From contig NZ_CP129672.1 of assembly GCF_030505195.1 (NCBI RefSeq), positions 2,700,501 through 2,764,500 of the forward strand: a stretch of DNA of 64,000 bases, written 5' to 3'. Source of the stretch: Comamonas testosteroni (lineage in GTDB: Bacteria; Pseudomonadota; Gammaproteobacteria; Burkholderiales; Burkholderiaceae_C). The notes under the pieces are model-generated. The model saw nothing but the letters and a program-made list of their open reading frames with translations, was not told the origin of the DNA and made no database searches. The translations under genes were made by a program, and so were the position numbers. This document shows, one piece after another, positions 37,683-48,019 of the stretch; position 1 is the first letter of the stretch, and each line of letters starts with the position of its first letter.

Positions 37683-38810
37683 GTGTCCGATTCCGCGGTG
37701 CCGGTGATTTCCATGCGCCATACCTCGGCCTGGCCGCTGGCGCTGGTCTATGGCCTGCTCATCGTGTTTGCCAGCCTGTTCCCGTTCGATGGCTGGCGCG
37801 CGCAGGGCATTGATCCCAGCGTATTCCTGTTCGCCAGGATTCCGCCGCCGTACTGGACCTGGTTCGACGTCAACACCAATATCGTCGGCTATGCGCCGCT
37901 AGGCTTTTTCCTGGCGCTGGCCCTGATGCGCTCGGGCCAGCCCAGGCTAGCCGTGCCGCTGGCTTTTCTTGCCGGCACGCTGCTGTCGCTGTGCATGGAG
38001 TTTCTGCAGATCTATCTGCCGCGCCGCGTGCCGTCCAATCTGGATCTGGTGCTCAATGCCGGCGGTACCTTGATCGGTGCTCTGCTGGCGGCGCTGCTGG
38101 AGAGGCTGGGGGCTCTTTCGCGCTGGAGTGCATTTCGCAACCAGTGGCTGGGCGAGGGTGGTGCTGGTGTGCTGGTGCTGCTGGCGCTGTGGCCCTTTGC
38201 GCTGCTGTTTCCGGCGGCCGTGCCGTTTGGTCTGGGTCAGGTGCTGGAGCGCATTGACGATACCTTGCAGGAGTGGTTGCTGAACACGCCGTTCGAGGAC
38301 TGGTTGCCACTGGGCGATTTCGCCATGGCGCCGCTGTCGCTGGTGACGGAGATGCTGTGCGTGATGCTGGGGCTGTGGATTCCCTGTCTGCTGGCCTACT
38401 GCGCCGTGCGCCATATGGGCCGCCGCGCGCTGGCCGGATTGCTTCTGGTGGCGGCAGGGGTGGGGGTGACAGCACTGTCGGCCGCGTTGAGCTGGGGCCC
38501 GGCCCATGCCTGGGAGTGGGTGGATCTGCCGGTACGCCTGGGTGTCTGGGGTGGGCTGGGCCTGGCCGTGATTGCATTGCCTGCCTCGCGCAGCATGTGC
38601 GCCGTGCTATTGCTGCTGGTGCTGGTGCTGCATCTGAGCATCCTCAATCAGGCGCCGACAAATGTGTACTTCGCCCAGACCCTGCAGGCCTGGGAGCAAG
38701 GCCGCTTCATCCGCTTCTACGGCCTGGGCCAATGGCTGGGCTGGCTCTGGCCTTACGTGACACTGGCGTATGTAGTGATTCGACTCTCGCGTCGCCAACA
38801 GCCTGCCTAG
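37683..38810 (+). CDS. VanZ family membrane protein
   Basis: Polytopic protein of 375 residues with a VanZ-like N-terminal region: PFDGW, NTNIVGYAPLGFFLALAL, and CMEFLQIYLPRRVPSNLDLVLNAGGTLIGA, the family hallmark of a Glu in a membrane span followed by an Arg/Asp block. The C-terminal half adds about six more spans. It starts at GTG 37683, after AGGAGG. It is probably cotranscribed with hemJ. Its function is unknown, though VanZ domains are linked to glycopeptide tolerance and envelope lipids. Confidence 0.85.
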   Translation: MSDSAVPVISMRHTSAWPLALVYGLLIVFASLFPFDGWRAQGIDPSVFLFARIPPPYWTWFDVNTNIVGYAPLGFFLALALMRSGQPRLAVPLAFLAGTLLSLCMEFLQIYLPRRVPSNLDLVLNAGGTLIGALLAALLERLGALSRWSAFRNQWLGEGGAGVLVLLALWPFALLFPAAVPFGLGQVLERIDDTLQEWLLNTPFEDWLPLGDFAMAPLSLVTEMLCVMLGLWIPCLLAYCAVRHMGRRALAGLLLVAAGVGVTALSAALSWGPAHAWEWVDLPVRLGVWGGLGLAVIALPASRSMCAVLLLLVLVLHLSILNQAPTNVYFAQTLQAWEQGRFIRFYGLGQWLGWLWPYVTLAYVVIRLSRRQQPA

Positions 38811-38821
38811 AATGACCCTCC

Positions 38822-39178
38822 ATGAGCGACATCCAGAATCAAGACCAGGCCGGCGGCTACTACCAGCGTCATATCTTCTTTTGCCTGAACGAGCGCCCCA
38901 ACGGTGAGGACTGCTGCGCTCTGCACGGCGCCAAGGCGGGCTTTGACCACTGCAAGCGCAAAGTCAAGGAAGAGGGACTTGCCGGTAAGGGGCAGGTGCG
39001 TGTGAACAAGGCCGGCTGCCTGGATCGCTGCGCTGGCGGTCCCGTGGCTGTGGTCTACCCCGAGGCCGTCTGGTACACCTTCATCGACGACAGCGATATC
39101 GATGAAATCGTCGAATCCCATCTCAAGAACGGCAAGGTGGTCGAGCGTCTTGTGCTGCCCGAAAGCGTGGGGCGTTGA
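38822..39178 (+). CDS. Thioredoxin-like [2Fe-2S] ferredoxin
   Basis: Small iron-sulfur protein of 118 residues, related to the NuoE/Shethna thioredoxin-like ferredoxins. Candidate cluster ligands are Cys21, Cys31 or Cys32, then Cys66 and Cys70 (KAGCLDRCAGGP). The C-terminal half, VAVVYPEAVWYTFIDDSDIDEIVESHLKNG, is the typical fold end. The gene begins 11 bp after the VanZ stop, so cotranscription is likely. The redox partner is unknown. Confidence 0.9.
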   Translation: MSDIQNQDQAGGYYQRHIFFCLNERPNGEDCCALHGAKAGFDHCKRKVKEEGLAGKGQVRVNKAGCLDRCAGGPVAVVYPEAVWYTFIDDSDIDEIVESHLKNGKVVERLVLPESVGR

Positions 39179-39339
39179 TCTGGCTGCCTTGAGTCCTTTG
39201 GCTGCCCCGACAGGCTTGCGGCAAAGCGGTTCTTGTCTGGCGCGGCCGACTTTGGGCTTGCCTGTTCAGGAACTTTAAGTGTTTTCAAGCGTCAGCCCAA
39301 TTACAGCAAGCGCAAAAAGCTACAACTAGGATAGCAATC

Positions 39340-39978
39340 GTGAATTCCCAGACTGAACGACTGACGCTCATCGGCACTGCCGGTGCCATTGAGGCCCTGC
39401 GCGATGCGCCGCAACTGGTCGAAGGCCAGAGCCCCAAGGGCGTGGCCGTCATCGCCCATCCGCATCCGCTGTTTGGCGGCACCATGGACAACAAGGTGGT
39501 CCAGACCCTGGCGCGAGCCTTTGTTCAGTGCGGCTACACGGTCGTGCGTTTCAACTTTCGCGGCGTGGGTGCCAGTGCCGGCGAGTATGACGCCGGCAAG
39601 GCCGAGCTGCAGGATTTGCTGGCCGTGGTACAGCAGGTGGCTCCCGAAGGCCCGATCGCCCTGGCCGGTTTTTCCTTCGGCGCTTTCGTCACCAGCCATG
39701 CACTGGCCCAACTCTGGGGTACAGGCCGGGTGCAGAAGGCCGTGCTGGTCGGCGCCGCCGCCAGTCGTTTCGAAGTGGCTCCCGTGCCTGCCGAGGCCCA
39801 TGACCAGACCCTGGTGATTCATGGCGAGGCGGACGACACCGTCGAGTTGTCCGCCGTGATGGACTGGGCGCGCCCGCAGATACTGCCTGTTACCGTGATT
39901 CCGCAGGTCGGCCATTTCTTTCACGGACAATTGCCTCTGCTCAAGAGCCTGGTGGTGCGCCACCTGAAGTCCCTGTAA
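39340..39978 (+). CDS. Alpha/beta hydrolase
   Basis: Small hydrolase of 212 residues resembling the UPF0227/YfbB-like dienelactone-type proteins. The nucleophile is Ser112 in GFSFGA, the acid is Asp165 or Asp166 in HGEADD and the base is His192 in VGHFFHG. The oxyanion region is HPHPLFGGTMDNKVV. It starts at GTG 39340 with AGGA upstream. It is separated from the ferredoxin by 161 bp containing a partial AGCAAGCGC palindrome unit. The substrate is unknown. Confidence 0.88.
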   Translation: MNSQTERLTLIGTAGAIEALRDAPQLVEGQSPKGVAVIAHPHPLFGGTMDNKVVQTLARAFVQCGYTVVRFNFRGVGASAGEYDAGKAELQDLLAVVQQVAPEGPIALAGFSFGAFVTSHALAQLWGTGRVQKAVLVGAAASRFEVAPVPAEAHDQTLVIHGEADDTVELSAVMDWARPQILPVTVIPQVGHFFHGQLPLLKSLVVRHLKSL

Positions 39979-40129
39979 GAGCCATACCCCACACCTTGAC
40001 GCACGTGAATTGCTGCCCCGTCTCGGTTAACTCCCTTTTCATAGCGCCAGGCCGAGGTATATCCTTGGCTTTGGCCGTTTTCGACGGTAAATCACCGCGC
40101 TTATCTTTGCTTTAGCGAGAGTCCTCTTC

Positions 40130-41302
40130 ATGAAGCCCATCTACTCCACACTGCGTGTTCTGGCCGTTGCTGCCGCAGTGGCACCCGTGTTTGCCATGGC
40201 ACAGGTGGCGGCCCCTGTTCCTCCCGAAATCGCTGCCCGCAACTATCTGCTGGTGGACGTCACTGCCGGCCAGGTGCTGGGCGCCAAGGATATCGACGCT
40301 CCCGTCGAGCAGGCATCGCTGACCAAGCTGATGTCTGCCTATGTGGTGTTCGATGCCCTGCGCTCCAAGAAAATCACGCTGGAGCAACGCATGCCCGTGA
40401 GCGAGCGTGCCTGGAAGATGCCCGGCTCGCGCATGTTCATCGACCCCAAGATGCAGGTGCCCGTCAATGACCTGCTCAGCGGCATGATCATCCAGTCCGG
40501 CAACGATGCCACCATGGCATTGGCCGAGGCCGTGGGCGGCACGGCCGAGAACTTCGTCAAGATGATGAATGACCAGGCCAAGGCCCTGGGCATGAAGAAC
40601 ACCAGCTACAAGAATCCCGAAGGTCTGACCGAGCCCGGTCACCTGACGACGGCGCGTGATCTGTCCATCCTGGCTCAGCGATTGATGCATGACTTCCCCG
40701 AGTACATGCACTACTACTCCACCAAGCAGTACAGCTACCCCGGCACCCCCGCTTCCAACGGCAGCAACCGCAATGCCTTGCTGTTCCGCGATCCCACGGT
40801 GGATGGCTTGAAGACCGGTCATACCAATGCCGCCGGCTATTGCCTGGTGGCCACGGCCAAGCGCGACCTGCCCAATGTGGGTCAGCGCCGCCTGCTGTCC
40901 ATCGTGCTGGGCACGGCCAGCGAAAAGGCGCGTGCCAACGAAAGCCAGAAGCTGCTGAACTGGGGTTACACCGCTTTCGATGCCGTCAAGCTGTTTGATG
41001 CCGATCAGCCTGTGGCCACTCCCGCCGTCTGGAAGGGCGCAGCCAATGCGGTCAAGATCGGCAAGGCCGACGGTGCCGTGGTGGTGACCGTGCCCTCGGG
41101 TACCGGCGGCAAGCTGACCACCGAAGTGGTGCGCCAGGATCCGCTGATTGCACCGATTGCCAAGGGCCAGTCCATGGGCGTGCTCAAGGTCAAGTCGGGT
41201 GCGGATGTGGTGGCCGAGGTGCCGCTGGTGGCGCTTGAGGCCGTCGAGCAGGCCGGCTTCTTCGGCCGACTGTGGGACACCATCCGCCTCTGGATCAAGT
41301 AA
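40130..41302 (+). CDS. dacC: D-alanyl-D-alanine carboxypeptidase (PBP5/6 family)
   Basis: Low-molecular-weight PBP that trims the terminal D-Ala of peptidoglycan pentapeptides. The 390 residues have a signal peptide cleaved near AMA-Q25, Ser63-x-x-Lys66 (SLTKLM), Ser123-Gly-Asn125 and Lys228-Thr-Gly230. A PBP5-type C-terminal beta domain follows, then the amphipathic membrane anchor GFFGRLWDTIRLWIK. The symbol could equally be dacA. Confidence 0.94.
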   Translation: MKPIYSTLRVLAVAAAVAPVFAMAQVAAPVPPEIAARNYLLVDVTAGQVLGAKDIDAPVEQASLTKLMSAYVVFDALRSKKITLEQRMPVSERAWKMPGSRMFIDPKMQVPVNDLLSGMIIQSGNDATMALAEAVGGTAENFVKMMNDQAKALGMKNTSYKNPEGLTEPGHLTTARDLSILAQRLMHDFPEYMHYYSTKQYSYPGTPASNGSNRNALLFRDPTVDGLKTGHTNAAGYCLVATAKRDLPNVGQRRLLSIVLGTASEKARANESQKLLNWGYTAFDAVKLFDADQPVATPAVWKGAANAVKIGKADGAVVVTVPSGTGGKLTTEVVRQDPLIAPIAKGQSMGVLKVKSGADVVAEVPLVALEAVEQAGFFGRLWDTIRLWIK

Positions 41303-41540
41303 GTTCCCGGGCCGGCAGGAGGCCGCTCCAGCCGGCGACAGCCTTGAATAAGGCTCAAGCAAAGCATCTTGCTGCCTGGGGGCTATTGCCCAGAGGGGGT
41401 TGTGCTGATTTGCGCAAGCTGGTACATTCGAGGGCTTTTCGGAATTTCCGAAGGGATTCACGTTTCCGCATCAGCATCTGTTTTTGCGGATAAACCTTTT
41501 GCTTTCACGAAGCAAATTCACGTTTAGGGACGTTTAATTA
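41303..41540. promoter_or_regulatory. Upstream region of the str operon
   Basis: A 238-bp gap carrying a candidate promoter (41400-41428) and, downstream, a near-perfect small palindrome TTCGGAA-T-TTCCGAA at 41437-41451. No gene is seen. Confidence 0.5.
41400..41428 (+). promoter_or_regulatory. Candidate str operon promoter
   Basis: TTGTGC (41400-41405) and TACATT (41423-41428) are 17 bp apart, 113 bp before rpsL. The match is moderate (TTG at -35; T-A-A-T at -10). Confidence 0.4.
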
Positions 41541-41918
41541 ATGCCAACCATTAACCAACTCGTGCGTCAGGGCCGCACGGTAGAAGTTGTTAAATCCAAG
41601 AGCCCTGCTATGGAAAACTGCCCCCAACGCCGTGGCGTGTGCACCCGTGTGTACACCACCACTCCCAAGAAGCCTAACTCGGCTCTGCGTAAGGTGGCCA
41701 AGGTTCGTCTGACCAACGGTTTCGAAGTGATTTCGTACATCGGCGGTGAAGGCCACAACCTGCAAGAGCACAGCGTTGTGCTGGTGCGCGGTGGTCGTGT
41801 GAAGGACTTGCCCGGTGTGCGTTACCACATCGTGCGCGGTTCCCTGGACCTGCAAGGCGTCAAGGACCGTAAGCAAGCTCGCTCCAAGTACGGTGCCAAG
41901 AAGCCTAAGGCTAAGTAA
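41541..41918 (+). CDS. rpsL: 30S ribosomal protein S12
   Basis: Decoding-centre protein uS12, 125 residues. Lys43 ([12 protein letters not shown]) and Lys88 ([13 protein letters not shown]) are wild type, so no streptomycin-resistance substitution is present at these sites. It is first in the str operon rpsL-rpsG-fusA-tuf, with rpsG 168 bp downstream. Confidence 0.99.
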   Translation: MPTINQLVRQGRTVEVVKSKSPAMENCPQRRGVCTRVYTTTPKKPNSALRKVAKVRLTNGFEVISYIGGEGHNLQEHSVVLVRGGRVKDLPGVRYHIVRGSLDLQGVKDRKQARSKYGAKKPKAK

Positions 41919-42086
41919 TCAGCCCTGGTTTTTTGAAAACAAACGGTGTTTGATTCGCCTGACTGGCGCGGTCAAACGTAGTGGCCCTAAGCGCAAATGT
42001 TTTGTGCGGGTCGAGTAAGTGAGAGTTTTGAATAGCTCTCGCGGTATCTGAAAAGATGCCAACTGAAGCAAAGATAGAGGTAAAAA

Positions 42087-42560
42087 ATGCCACGTCGTCG
42101 CGAAGTCCCCAAACGTGAAATCCTGCCGGATCCCAAGTTCGGCAATGTAGAGCTGTCCAAATTCATGAACGTGATCATGGAAGGCGGCAAGAAGGCGGTT
42201 GCTGAGCGCATCATTTACGGCGCTCTGGACCTGATCGAGAAGAAGCACCCCGGCAAGGACCCTCTGGAAGCTTTCGTTGTTGCCATCAACAACGTCAAGC
42301 CCATGGTCGAAGTGAAGTCCCGCCGTGTTGGCGGTGCCAACTACCAGGTGCCCGTGGAAGTGCGTCCCGTCCGTCGTCTGGCTCTGGCCATGCGCTGGAT
42401 CAAGGAAGCCTCCCGCAAGCGTGGCGAGAAGTCCATGGCTCAACGCCTGGCCAACGAGCTGCTGGAAGCTACGGAAGGCCGTGGCGGCGCGATGAAGCGT
42501 CGTGACGAAGTGCACCGTATGGCCGAAGCCAACAAGGCCTTCAGCCACTTCCGCTTCTAA
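42087..42560 (+). CDS. rpsG: 30S ribosomal protein S7
   Basis: 16S rRNA 3'-domain assembly protein uS7, 157 residues, starting [20 protein letters not shown]. In E. coli S7 binds the rpsL-rpsG spacer to repress the operon. The 168-bp spacer here is long enough for such a site, but I cannot identify one by eye. Confidence 0.99.
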   Translation: MPRRREVPKREILPDPKFGNVELSKFMNVIMEGGKKAVAERIIYGALDLIEKKHPGKDPLEAFVVAINNVKPMVEVKSRRVGGANYQVPVEVRPVRRLALAMRWIKEASRKRGEKSMAQRLANELLEATEGRGGAMKRRDEVHRMAEANKAFSHFRF

Positions 42561-42704
42561 TCGGAATCTCGCTCGAGATACAGGGCCGCATGCAAATCTT
42601 GCTGCGGCCTTGTGTCGATTCTGAGCGCCCCCATATAGAGCTGCTGCCTCCTGCGCACAATGCGGGGCCGGCAGTACTCCCATACGATCAAGCAAGGATC
42701 CATC

Positions 42705-44813
42705 ATGGCTCGCAAGACCCCCATTGAGCGCTATCGCAACATCGGTATTTCCGCTCACATTGACGCAGGTAAGACAACCACTACAGAACGTATCCTGTTC
42801 TATACCGGTGTGACCCACAAGCTGGGCGAAGTGCACGACGGCGCTGCCACCACCGACTGGATGGAGCAAGAGCAAGAGCGTGGTATCACCATCACTTCCG
42901 CTGCAGTGACCTGCTTCTGGAAGGGTATGGATCTGTCTTACCCAGAACACCGCTTCAACATCATCGACACCCCCGGTCACGTGGACTTCACGATTGAAGT
43001 GGAACGTTCCATGCGCGTGCTGGACGGTGCTTGCATGGTGTATTGCGCTGTGGGTGGCGTGCAGCCCCAGTCCGAAACCGTGTGGCGTCAGGCCAACAAG
43101 TACAAGGTGCCTCGTCTGGCCTTCGTGAACAAGATGGACCGTACCGGTGCCAACTTCTTCAAGGTCTATGAAGGCATGAAGACTCGCCTGAACGCGAATC
43201 CTGTGCCCGTGGTGATCCCAATCGGCGCTGAAGAAAACTTCCTGGGCGTGGTTGATCTGGTCAAGATGAAGGCCATCATCTGGGACGAAGCTTCCCAGGG
43301 CATGAAGTTTGAATACCAGGATATCCCTGCCGAACTGGTGGAAACCGCCAACAAGTGGCGCGAAAACCTGGTGGAAGCCGCTGCTGAAGCTTCGGAAGAG
43401 CTGATGAACAAGTACCTGGAAGAAGGTACTTTGTCGGAAGAAGAAGTGAAGGCCGGTATCCGTGCCCGTACTCTGGCGGTTGAAATTCAGCCCATGCTGT
43501 GCGGTACAGCCTTCAAGAACAAGGGTGTGCAGCGCATGCTGGACGCCGTGATCGACTATCTGCCCGCTCCTGTGGACATTCCTGACGTTACCGGTACTGA
43601 CCCCGATGACGAAGAGAAGAAGCTGAGCCGCAAGGCCGACGACGCTGAGAAGTTCTCGGCTCTGGCCTTCAAGCTGATGACTGACCCCTTCGTGGGCCAG
43701 CTGACCTTCGTGCGCGTGTACTCTGGCGTTCTGACCAAGGGCGAGACCGTTCTGAATGCCGTCAAGGGCAAGAAAGAACGTATCGGCCGTATCGTGCAGA
43801 TGATGGCCAACGACCGCGTGGAAGTCGAAGAAATCCGTGCCGGCGACATCGCTGCCTGCGTGGGTCTGAAGGACGTGACCACCGGTGAAACCCTGTGCGA
43901 TATCGCAGCACCCATCGTGCTGGAACGCATGGTGTTCCCCGAGCCCGTGATTGCACAGGCTGTGGAACCCAAGACCAAGAGCGACCAGGAAAAGATGGGT
44001 ATTGCCCTGTCGCGTCTGGCTGCAGAAGATCCTTCCTTCCGCGTGCGTACTGATGAAGAATCCGGTCAGACCATCATCGCCGGTATGGGCGAGCTGCACC
44101 TGGAAATCATCGTTGACCGCATGAAGCGCGAATTCAACGTGGAAGCCAACGTGGGCAAGCCCCAGGTTGCCTACCGCGAAACCATCCGCAGCACGGTCAA
44201 GGACGTGGACGGCAAGTTCGTTCGTCAGTCCGGTGGTAAGGGTCAATACGGTCACGTGGTATTCACCGTCGAACCTCAAGAAGCCGGCAAGGGCTTCGAG
44301 TTCGTCGACGCCATCAAGGGCGGTGTGGTTCCTCGCGAATACATCCCTGCAGTGGAAAAGGGTGTGATCGAAGCCCTGACTTCCGGCGTGCTGGCTGGCT
44401 ACCCTGTGGTCGACGTGAAGGTTACGCTGACTTTCGGTTCGTACCACGATGTGGACTCGAACGAAATGGCGTTCAAGATGGCCGCTATCTTCGGTTTCAA
44501 GGAAGCTGCCCGCAAGGCCAACCCCGTCATCCTGGAACCCATGATGGCTGTGGAAGTGGAAACACCTGAAGACTACGCCGGTACCGTGATGGGTGACCTG
44601 TCTTCCCGTCGCGGCATGGTGCAGGGCATGGACGACATGGTTGGTGGCGGCAAGGCCATCAAGGCTGAAGTGCCTCTGTCCGAAATGTTCGGCTATGCCA
44701 CTTCGCTGCGTTCCATGACTCAAGGTCGCGCCAGCTACACCATGGAATTCAAGCACTACGCTGAAGCTCCTCGTAACGTGGCCGAATCCATCGTCGCTGC
44801 CCGCGCCAAGTAA
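42705..44813 (+). CDS. fusA: Elongation factor G
   Basis: Ribosomal translocase GTPase of 702 residues. The P-loop AHIDAGKT is at 17-24, followed by DTPGHVD and NKMD. Domains II-V are complete, ending in the expected [18 protein letters not shown]. The ATG at 42705 was chosen over an upstream in-frame codon because AAGGA precedes it and the family starts [21 protein letters not shown] strong promoter begins at its stop codon. Confidence 0.99.
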   Translation: MARKTPIERYRNIGISAHIDAGKTTTTERILFYTGVTHKLGEVHDGAATTDWMEQEQERGITITSAAVTCFWKGMDLSYPEHRFNIIDTPGHVDFTIEVERSMRVLDGACMVYCAVGGVQPQSETVWRQANKYKVPRLAFVNKMDRTGANFFKVYEGMKTRLNANPVPVVIPIGAEENFLGVVDLVKMKAIIWDEASQGMKFEYQDIPAELVETANKWRENLVEAAAEASEELMNKYLEEGTLSEEEVKAGIRARTLAVEIQPMLCGTAFKNKGVQRMLDAVIDYLPAPVDIPDVTGTDPDDEEKKLSRKADDAEKFSALAFKLMTDPFVGQLTFVRVYSGVLTKGETVLNAVKGKKERIGRIVQMMANDRVEVEEIRAGDIAACVGLKDVTTGETLCDIAAPIVLERMVFPEPVIAQAVEPKTKSDQEKMGIALSRLAAEDPSFRVRTDEESGQTIIAGMGELHLEIIVDRMKREFNVEANVGKPQVAYRETIRSTVKDVDGKFVRQSGGKGQYGHVVFTVEPQEAGKGFEFVDAIKGGVVPREYIPAVEKGVIEALTSGVLAGYPVVDVKVTLTFGSYHDVDSNEMAFKMAAIFGFKEAARKANPVILEPMMAVEVETPEDYAGTVMGDLSSRRGMVQGMDDMVGGGKAIKAEVPLSEMFGYATSLRSMTQGRASYTMEFKHYAEAPRNVAESIVAARAK

Positions 44814-44843
44814 TTGACGCAGGTTTGACGAATCCGTCATAAT
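44814..44843 (+). promoter_or_regulatory. Strong candidate promoter upstream of tuf
   Basis: TTGACG (44814-44819) and CATAAT (44838-44843) are 18 bp apart, each one mismatch from consensus. The -35 begins immediately after the fusA stop. Transcription would start near 44850, just before a terminator-like hairpin. Confidence 0.6.
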
Positions 44844-44854
44844 CTAAGGCTTCC

Positions 44855-44890
44855 AATCGCGGCAGTCCCTTGAGGATTGCCGCGATTTTT
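44855..44890 (+). terminator. Terminator/attenuator hairpin between fusA and tuf
   Basis: AATCGCGGCAGTCC pairs with GGATTGCCGCGATT (14 pairs including one G-U, loop CTTGA), followed by TTTTT. It could end fusA mRNA or attenuate RNA from the promoter 12 bp upstream. Confidence 0.8.
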
Positions 44891-44993
44891 GCCGGTCTGC
44901 GATCCCATGCCGTCCTGTTTCCTGTGCGGGGCGAATCAGCAATGAGGTGCAGACCTTAAACATCACACAGGTTTTTGCTCTTTCGGAGAAATC

Positions 44994-46184
44994 ATGGCAA
45001 AAGAAAAGTTTGAACGCACCAAGCCCCACGTGAACGTGGGCACCATCGGTCACGTTGACCACGGCAAGACCACTCTGACTGCTGCTATCGCTACCGTGCT
45101 GTCCAAGCACTTCGGCGGTGAAGCCAAGGACTACTCGCAGATCGACAACGCCCCCGAAGAAAAGGCTCGTGGTATCACGATCAACACTTCGCACGTTGAA
45201 TACGAAACTGCCAACCGCCACTACGCTCACGTGGACTGCCCTGGTCACGCTGACTATGTGAAGAACATGATCACTGGTGCCGCTCAGATGGACGGCGCTA
45301 TTCTGGTTTGCTCCGCTGCTGACGGCCCCATGCCCCAGACTCGCGAGCACATCCTGCTGTCGCGTCAGGTGGGCGTGCCCTACATCATCGTGTTCCTGAA
45401 CAAGGCCGACATGGTGGACGACGAAGAACTGCTGGAACTGGTCGAAATGGAAGTGCGCGAGCTGCTGTCCAAGTACGACTTCCCCGGTGACGACACCCCC
45501 ATCATCCGCGGCTCCGCCAAGCTGGCCCTGGAAGGTGACCAGTCCGACAAGGGCGAGCCTGCCATCCTGAAGCTGGCCGAAGCTCTGGACACCTACATCC
45601 CCACTCCCGAGCGTGCTGTTGACGGCGCCTTCGCGATGCCCGTGGAAGACGTGTTCTCCATCTCCGGTCGTGGTACCGTGGTGACCGGCCGTATCGAGCG
45701 CGGTATCGTCAAGGTCGGCGAAGAAATCGAAATCGTCGGTATCAAGGACACCGTCAAGACCACCGTCACCGGCGTGGAAATGTTCCGCAAGCTGCTGGAC
45801 CAAGGTCAAGCTGGCGACAACGTGGGTCTGCTGCTGCGCGGCACCAAGCGTGAAGACGTGGAACGCGGCCAAGTGCTGTGCAAGCCCGGCTCCATCAAGC
45901 CCCACACCAACTTCACTGCTGAAGTTTACGTGCTGTCGAAGGACGAAGGCGGTCGCCACACTCCCTTCTTCAACAACTACCGTCCCCAGTTCTACTTCCG
46001 TACAACTGACGTGACCGGCTCCATCGAACTGCCCGAAGGCAAGGAAATGGTGATGCCTGGCGATAACGTGTCGATCACTGTGAAGCTGATCTCCCCCATC
46101 GCCATGGAAGAAGGTCTGCGTTTCGCTATCCGCGAAGGTGGTCGTACTGTGGGCGCTGGTGTGGTTGCCACGATCATTGCCTAA
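44994..46184 (+). CDS. tuf: Elongation factor Tu
   Basis: GTPase that delivers aminoacyl-tRNA, 396 residues. GHVDHGKT (19-26), [16 protein letters not shown] and NKAD are intact, as are domains II and III. Many beta-proteobacteria carry a second copy elsewhere. It is the last gene of the str operon and is followed after 25 bp by rpsJ, so tuf and S10 genes are probably cotranscribed. Confidence 0.99.
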   Translation: MAKEKFERTKPHVNVGTIGHVDHGKTTLTAAIATVLSKHFGGEAKDYSQIDNAPEEKARGITINTSHVEYETANRHYAHVDCPGHADYVKNMITGAAQMDGAILVCSAADGPMPQTREHILLSRQVGVPYIIVFLNKADMVDDEELLELVEMEVRELLSKYDFPGDDTPIIRGSAKLALEGDQSDKGEPAILKLAEALDTYIPTPERAVDGAFAMPVEDVFSISGRGTVVTGRIERGIVKVGEEIEIVGIKDTVKTTVTGVEMFRKLLDQGQAGDNVGLLLRGTKREDVERGQVLCKPGSIKPHTNFTAEVYVLSKDEGGRHTPFFNNYRPQFYFRTTDVTGSIELPEGKEMVMPGDNVSITVKLISPIAMEEGLRFAIREGGRTVGAGVVATIIA

Positions 46185-46209
46185 TTCTTAGAAAAGCTAG
46201 GAATTAACA

Positions 46210-46521
46210 ATGTCTAAGCAAAAAATCCGCATCCGTCTGAAGGCTTTCGATTACAAGCTGATCGACCAGTCTGCAGCTGAAATCGTTGATACCGCCAAGC
46301 GCACCGGCGCCATCGTCAAGGGTCCCGTGCCCCTGCCGACACGCATGAAGCGCTTCGACATCCTGCGTTCGCCTCACGTCAACAAGACCAGCCGTGACCA
46401 GTTCGAAATCCGTACGCACCAGCGTCTGATGGACATCGTGGACCCGACTGACAAGACTGTTGACGCTCTGATGAAGCTGGACCTGCCCGCAGGTGTGGAC
46501 GTCGAGATCAAACTGCAATAA
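46210..46521 (+). CDS. rpsJ: 30S ribosomal protein S10
   Basis: uS10/NusE, 103 residues, a 30S protein that also acts in transcription antitermination with NusB. The start [19 protein letters not shown] and the loop [18 protein letters not shown] are typical. It is separated from rplC by a 200-bp structured gap, whereas S10 operons are usually tightly packed. Confidence 0.98.
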   Translation: MSKQKIRIRLKAFDYKLIDQSAAEIVDTAKRTGAIVKGPVPLPTRMKRFDILRSPHVNKTSRDQFEIRTHQRLMDIVDPTDKTVDALMKLDLPAGVDVEIKLQ

Positions 46522-46530
46522 GAGTTTTGG

Positions 46531-46632
46531 AAGCCTCGCAAGAGGCTTTTAAGGGTCTTTGTTTAACGCGAACTTGCTTGAAAAAGCAGTTCGCGTTAAA
46601 ATTTGGAGCTTCGCTTTTGATGCGAAGTTTTA
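46531..46632 (+). promoter_or_regulatory. Three consecutive hairpins between rpsJ and rplC
   Basis: Hairpin 1 (46531-46550) is AAGCCTC-GCAA-GAGGCTT followed by TT. Hairpin 2 (46562-46600) has 17 paired bases, one bulge and a GAAA loop. Hairpin 3 (46607-46632) is CTTCGC-TTTTGAT-GCGAAG followed by TTTTATT. The arrangement looks like an operon leader for rplC-rpsQ. Confidence 0.6.
46574..46602 (+). promoter_or_regulatory. Candidate internal S10-operon promoter
   Basis: TTGCTT (46574-46579) and TAAAAT (46597-46602) are 17 bp apart and lie within the two arms of hairpin 2, so the palindrome spans the promoter. The -10 is close to consensus and the -35 is weak. Confidence 0.35.
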
Positions 46633-46721
46633 TTAACCTTCTTTTGTGTGCTAGGCATGATTGCTAAAGCACAACGCTGGGCCAATTGCAGTTTCAGCGG
46701 CAAAAGTTTTGGAGCAAACAA

Positions 46722-47396
46722 ATGAGTCTGAGCAACTCCCTGGGGTTGCTGGGTCGCAAGGTGGGCATGATGCGTCTGTTCACTGATGATGGGGACGCAG
46801 TGCCTGTCACAGTGGTGGATGTTTCTAACAACCGAGTGACTCAGGTCAAAACCCAAGAGAACGATGGCTATGTGGCCCTGCAGGTCACTTTCGGTGCACG
46901 CAAGGCTTCTCGCGTGACCAAGCCTCAAGCCGGCCACCTCGCCAAGGCGGGTGTCGAAGCCGGTGAAGTGACCCGTGAATTCCGCGTGACTGATGAAACC
47001 GCTGGCAAGTATGCCGCTGGTGCCGTTCTGCCTGTGGCAGAGCTGTTCAGCGTTGGCCAGAAGGTGGACGTGCAAGGCACCTCCATCGGTAAGGGTTACG
47101 CCGGCACGATCAAGCGCCACAACTTCAGTTCGCAGCGCGCTTCGCACGGTAACAGCCGTTCGCACAATGTTCCCGGTTCTATCGGTATGGCACAAGACCC
47201 CGGTCGCGTGTTCCCCGGTAAGCGTATGACTGGCCACATGGGCGACGAAACCGTCACTACTCAAAACCTCGACGTGGTTCGTATCGACGAAGCACGCCAA
47301 CTGCTGTTGATCAAGGGTGCCATTCCTGGTGCCAAGGGCGGCTTCGTTTCCGTGCGCCCCGCGATCAAGGCTAAAGCTTCCAAAGGAGCGAACTAA
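46722..47396 (+). CDS. rplC: 50S ribosomal protein L3
   Basis: uL3, 224 residues, early 50S assembly protein near the peptidyl transferase centre. The glutamine-containing loop [33 protein letters not shown] is conserved. The ATG at 46722 follows TTTTGGAGCAAACAA; an upstream in-frame ATG lacks a site. It is coupled to rplD by TAATG. Confidence 0.98.
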   Translation: MSLSNSLGLLGRKVGMMRLFTDDGDAVPVTVVDVSNNRVTQVKTQENDGYVALQVTFGARKASRVTKPQAGHLAKAGVEAGEVTREFRVTDETAGKYAAGAVLPVAELFSVGQKVDVQGTSIGKGYAGTIKRHNFSSQRASHGNSRSHNVPGSIGMAQDPGRVFPGKRMTGHMGDETVTTQNLDVVRIDEARQLLLIKGAIPGAKGGFVSVRPAIKAKASKGAN

Positions 47397-48019
47397 TGCA
47401 GCTCGAACTCCTGAATGAACAAGGCCAGGCCGCTTCCAAGGTGGAAGCTCCCGAGACTGTGTTCGGTCGTGAATTCAACGAAGATCTGGTCCACCAGCTG
47501 GTGACTGCCTACCGTGCCAACGCACGTCAAGGCACTCGCGCCCAGAAGGACCGTGAACAAGTGCGTCACACCACCGCCAAGCCTTTCAAGCAAAAGGGTA
47601 CAGGCCGTGCACGTGCTGGTATGTCCTCCTCGCCTCTGTGGCGTGGCGGCGGTCGCATCTTCCCCAATCTGCCCGAAGAAAACTTCTCGCAGAAGATCAA
47701 CAAGAAGATGTACCGCGCCGGTATGACTGCCATCCTGTCTCAGCTGGCCCGCGAAGGCCGTCTGGCAGTTGTGGAGTCCCTGACGCTGGATACCCCCAAG
47801 ACCAAGGTGCTGGCAGACAAGTTCAAGGCTATGAACCTGTCTTCGTCGGTGATGGTGATCGCTGAAGAAATCGACGAGAACCTGTACCTGGCATCCCGCA
47901 ATCTGAAGAACGTGTTCGTGGTTGAGCCGCGCTATGCAGACCCCGTGTCGCTGGTGCACTACAAGAAAGTGCTCGTCACCAAGGGTGCGATCGACAAACT
48001 CAAGGAGATGTTCGCATGA
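47396..48019 (+). CDS. rplD: 50S ribosomal protein L4
   Basis: uL4, 207 residues, lining the exit tunnel through its extended loop ([22 protein letters not shown]). In E. coli free L4 represses the S10 operon through the leader before rpsJ. Here the structured gap just upstream of rplC is a possible alternative target, by inference. Confidence 0.98.
   Translation: MQLELLNEQGQAASKVEAPETVFGREFNEDLVHQLVTAYRANARQGTRAQKDREQVRHTTAKPFKQKGTGRARAGMSSSPLWRGGGRIFPNLPEENFSQKINKKMYRAGMTAILSQLAREGRLAVVESLTLDTPKTKVLADKFKAMNLSSSVMVIAEEIDENLYLASRNLKNVFVVEPRYADPVSLVHYKKVLVTKGAIDKLKEMFA

Noticed and set aside
41919..44840. A 973-codon open frame opposite rpsG and fusA
   Set aside because: It is antisense to essential conserved genes; the frame is open because of strong codon bias in fusA.
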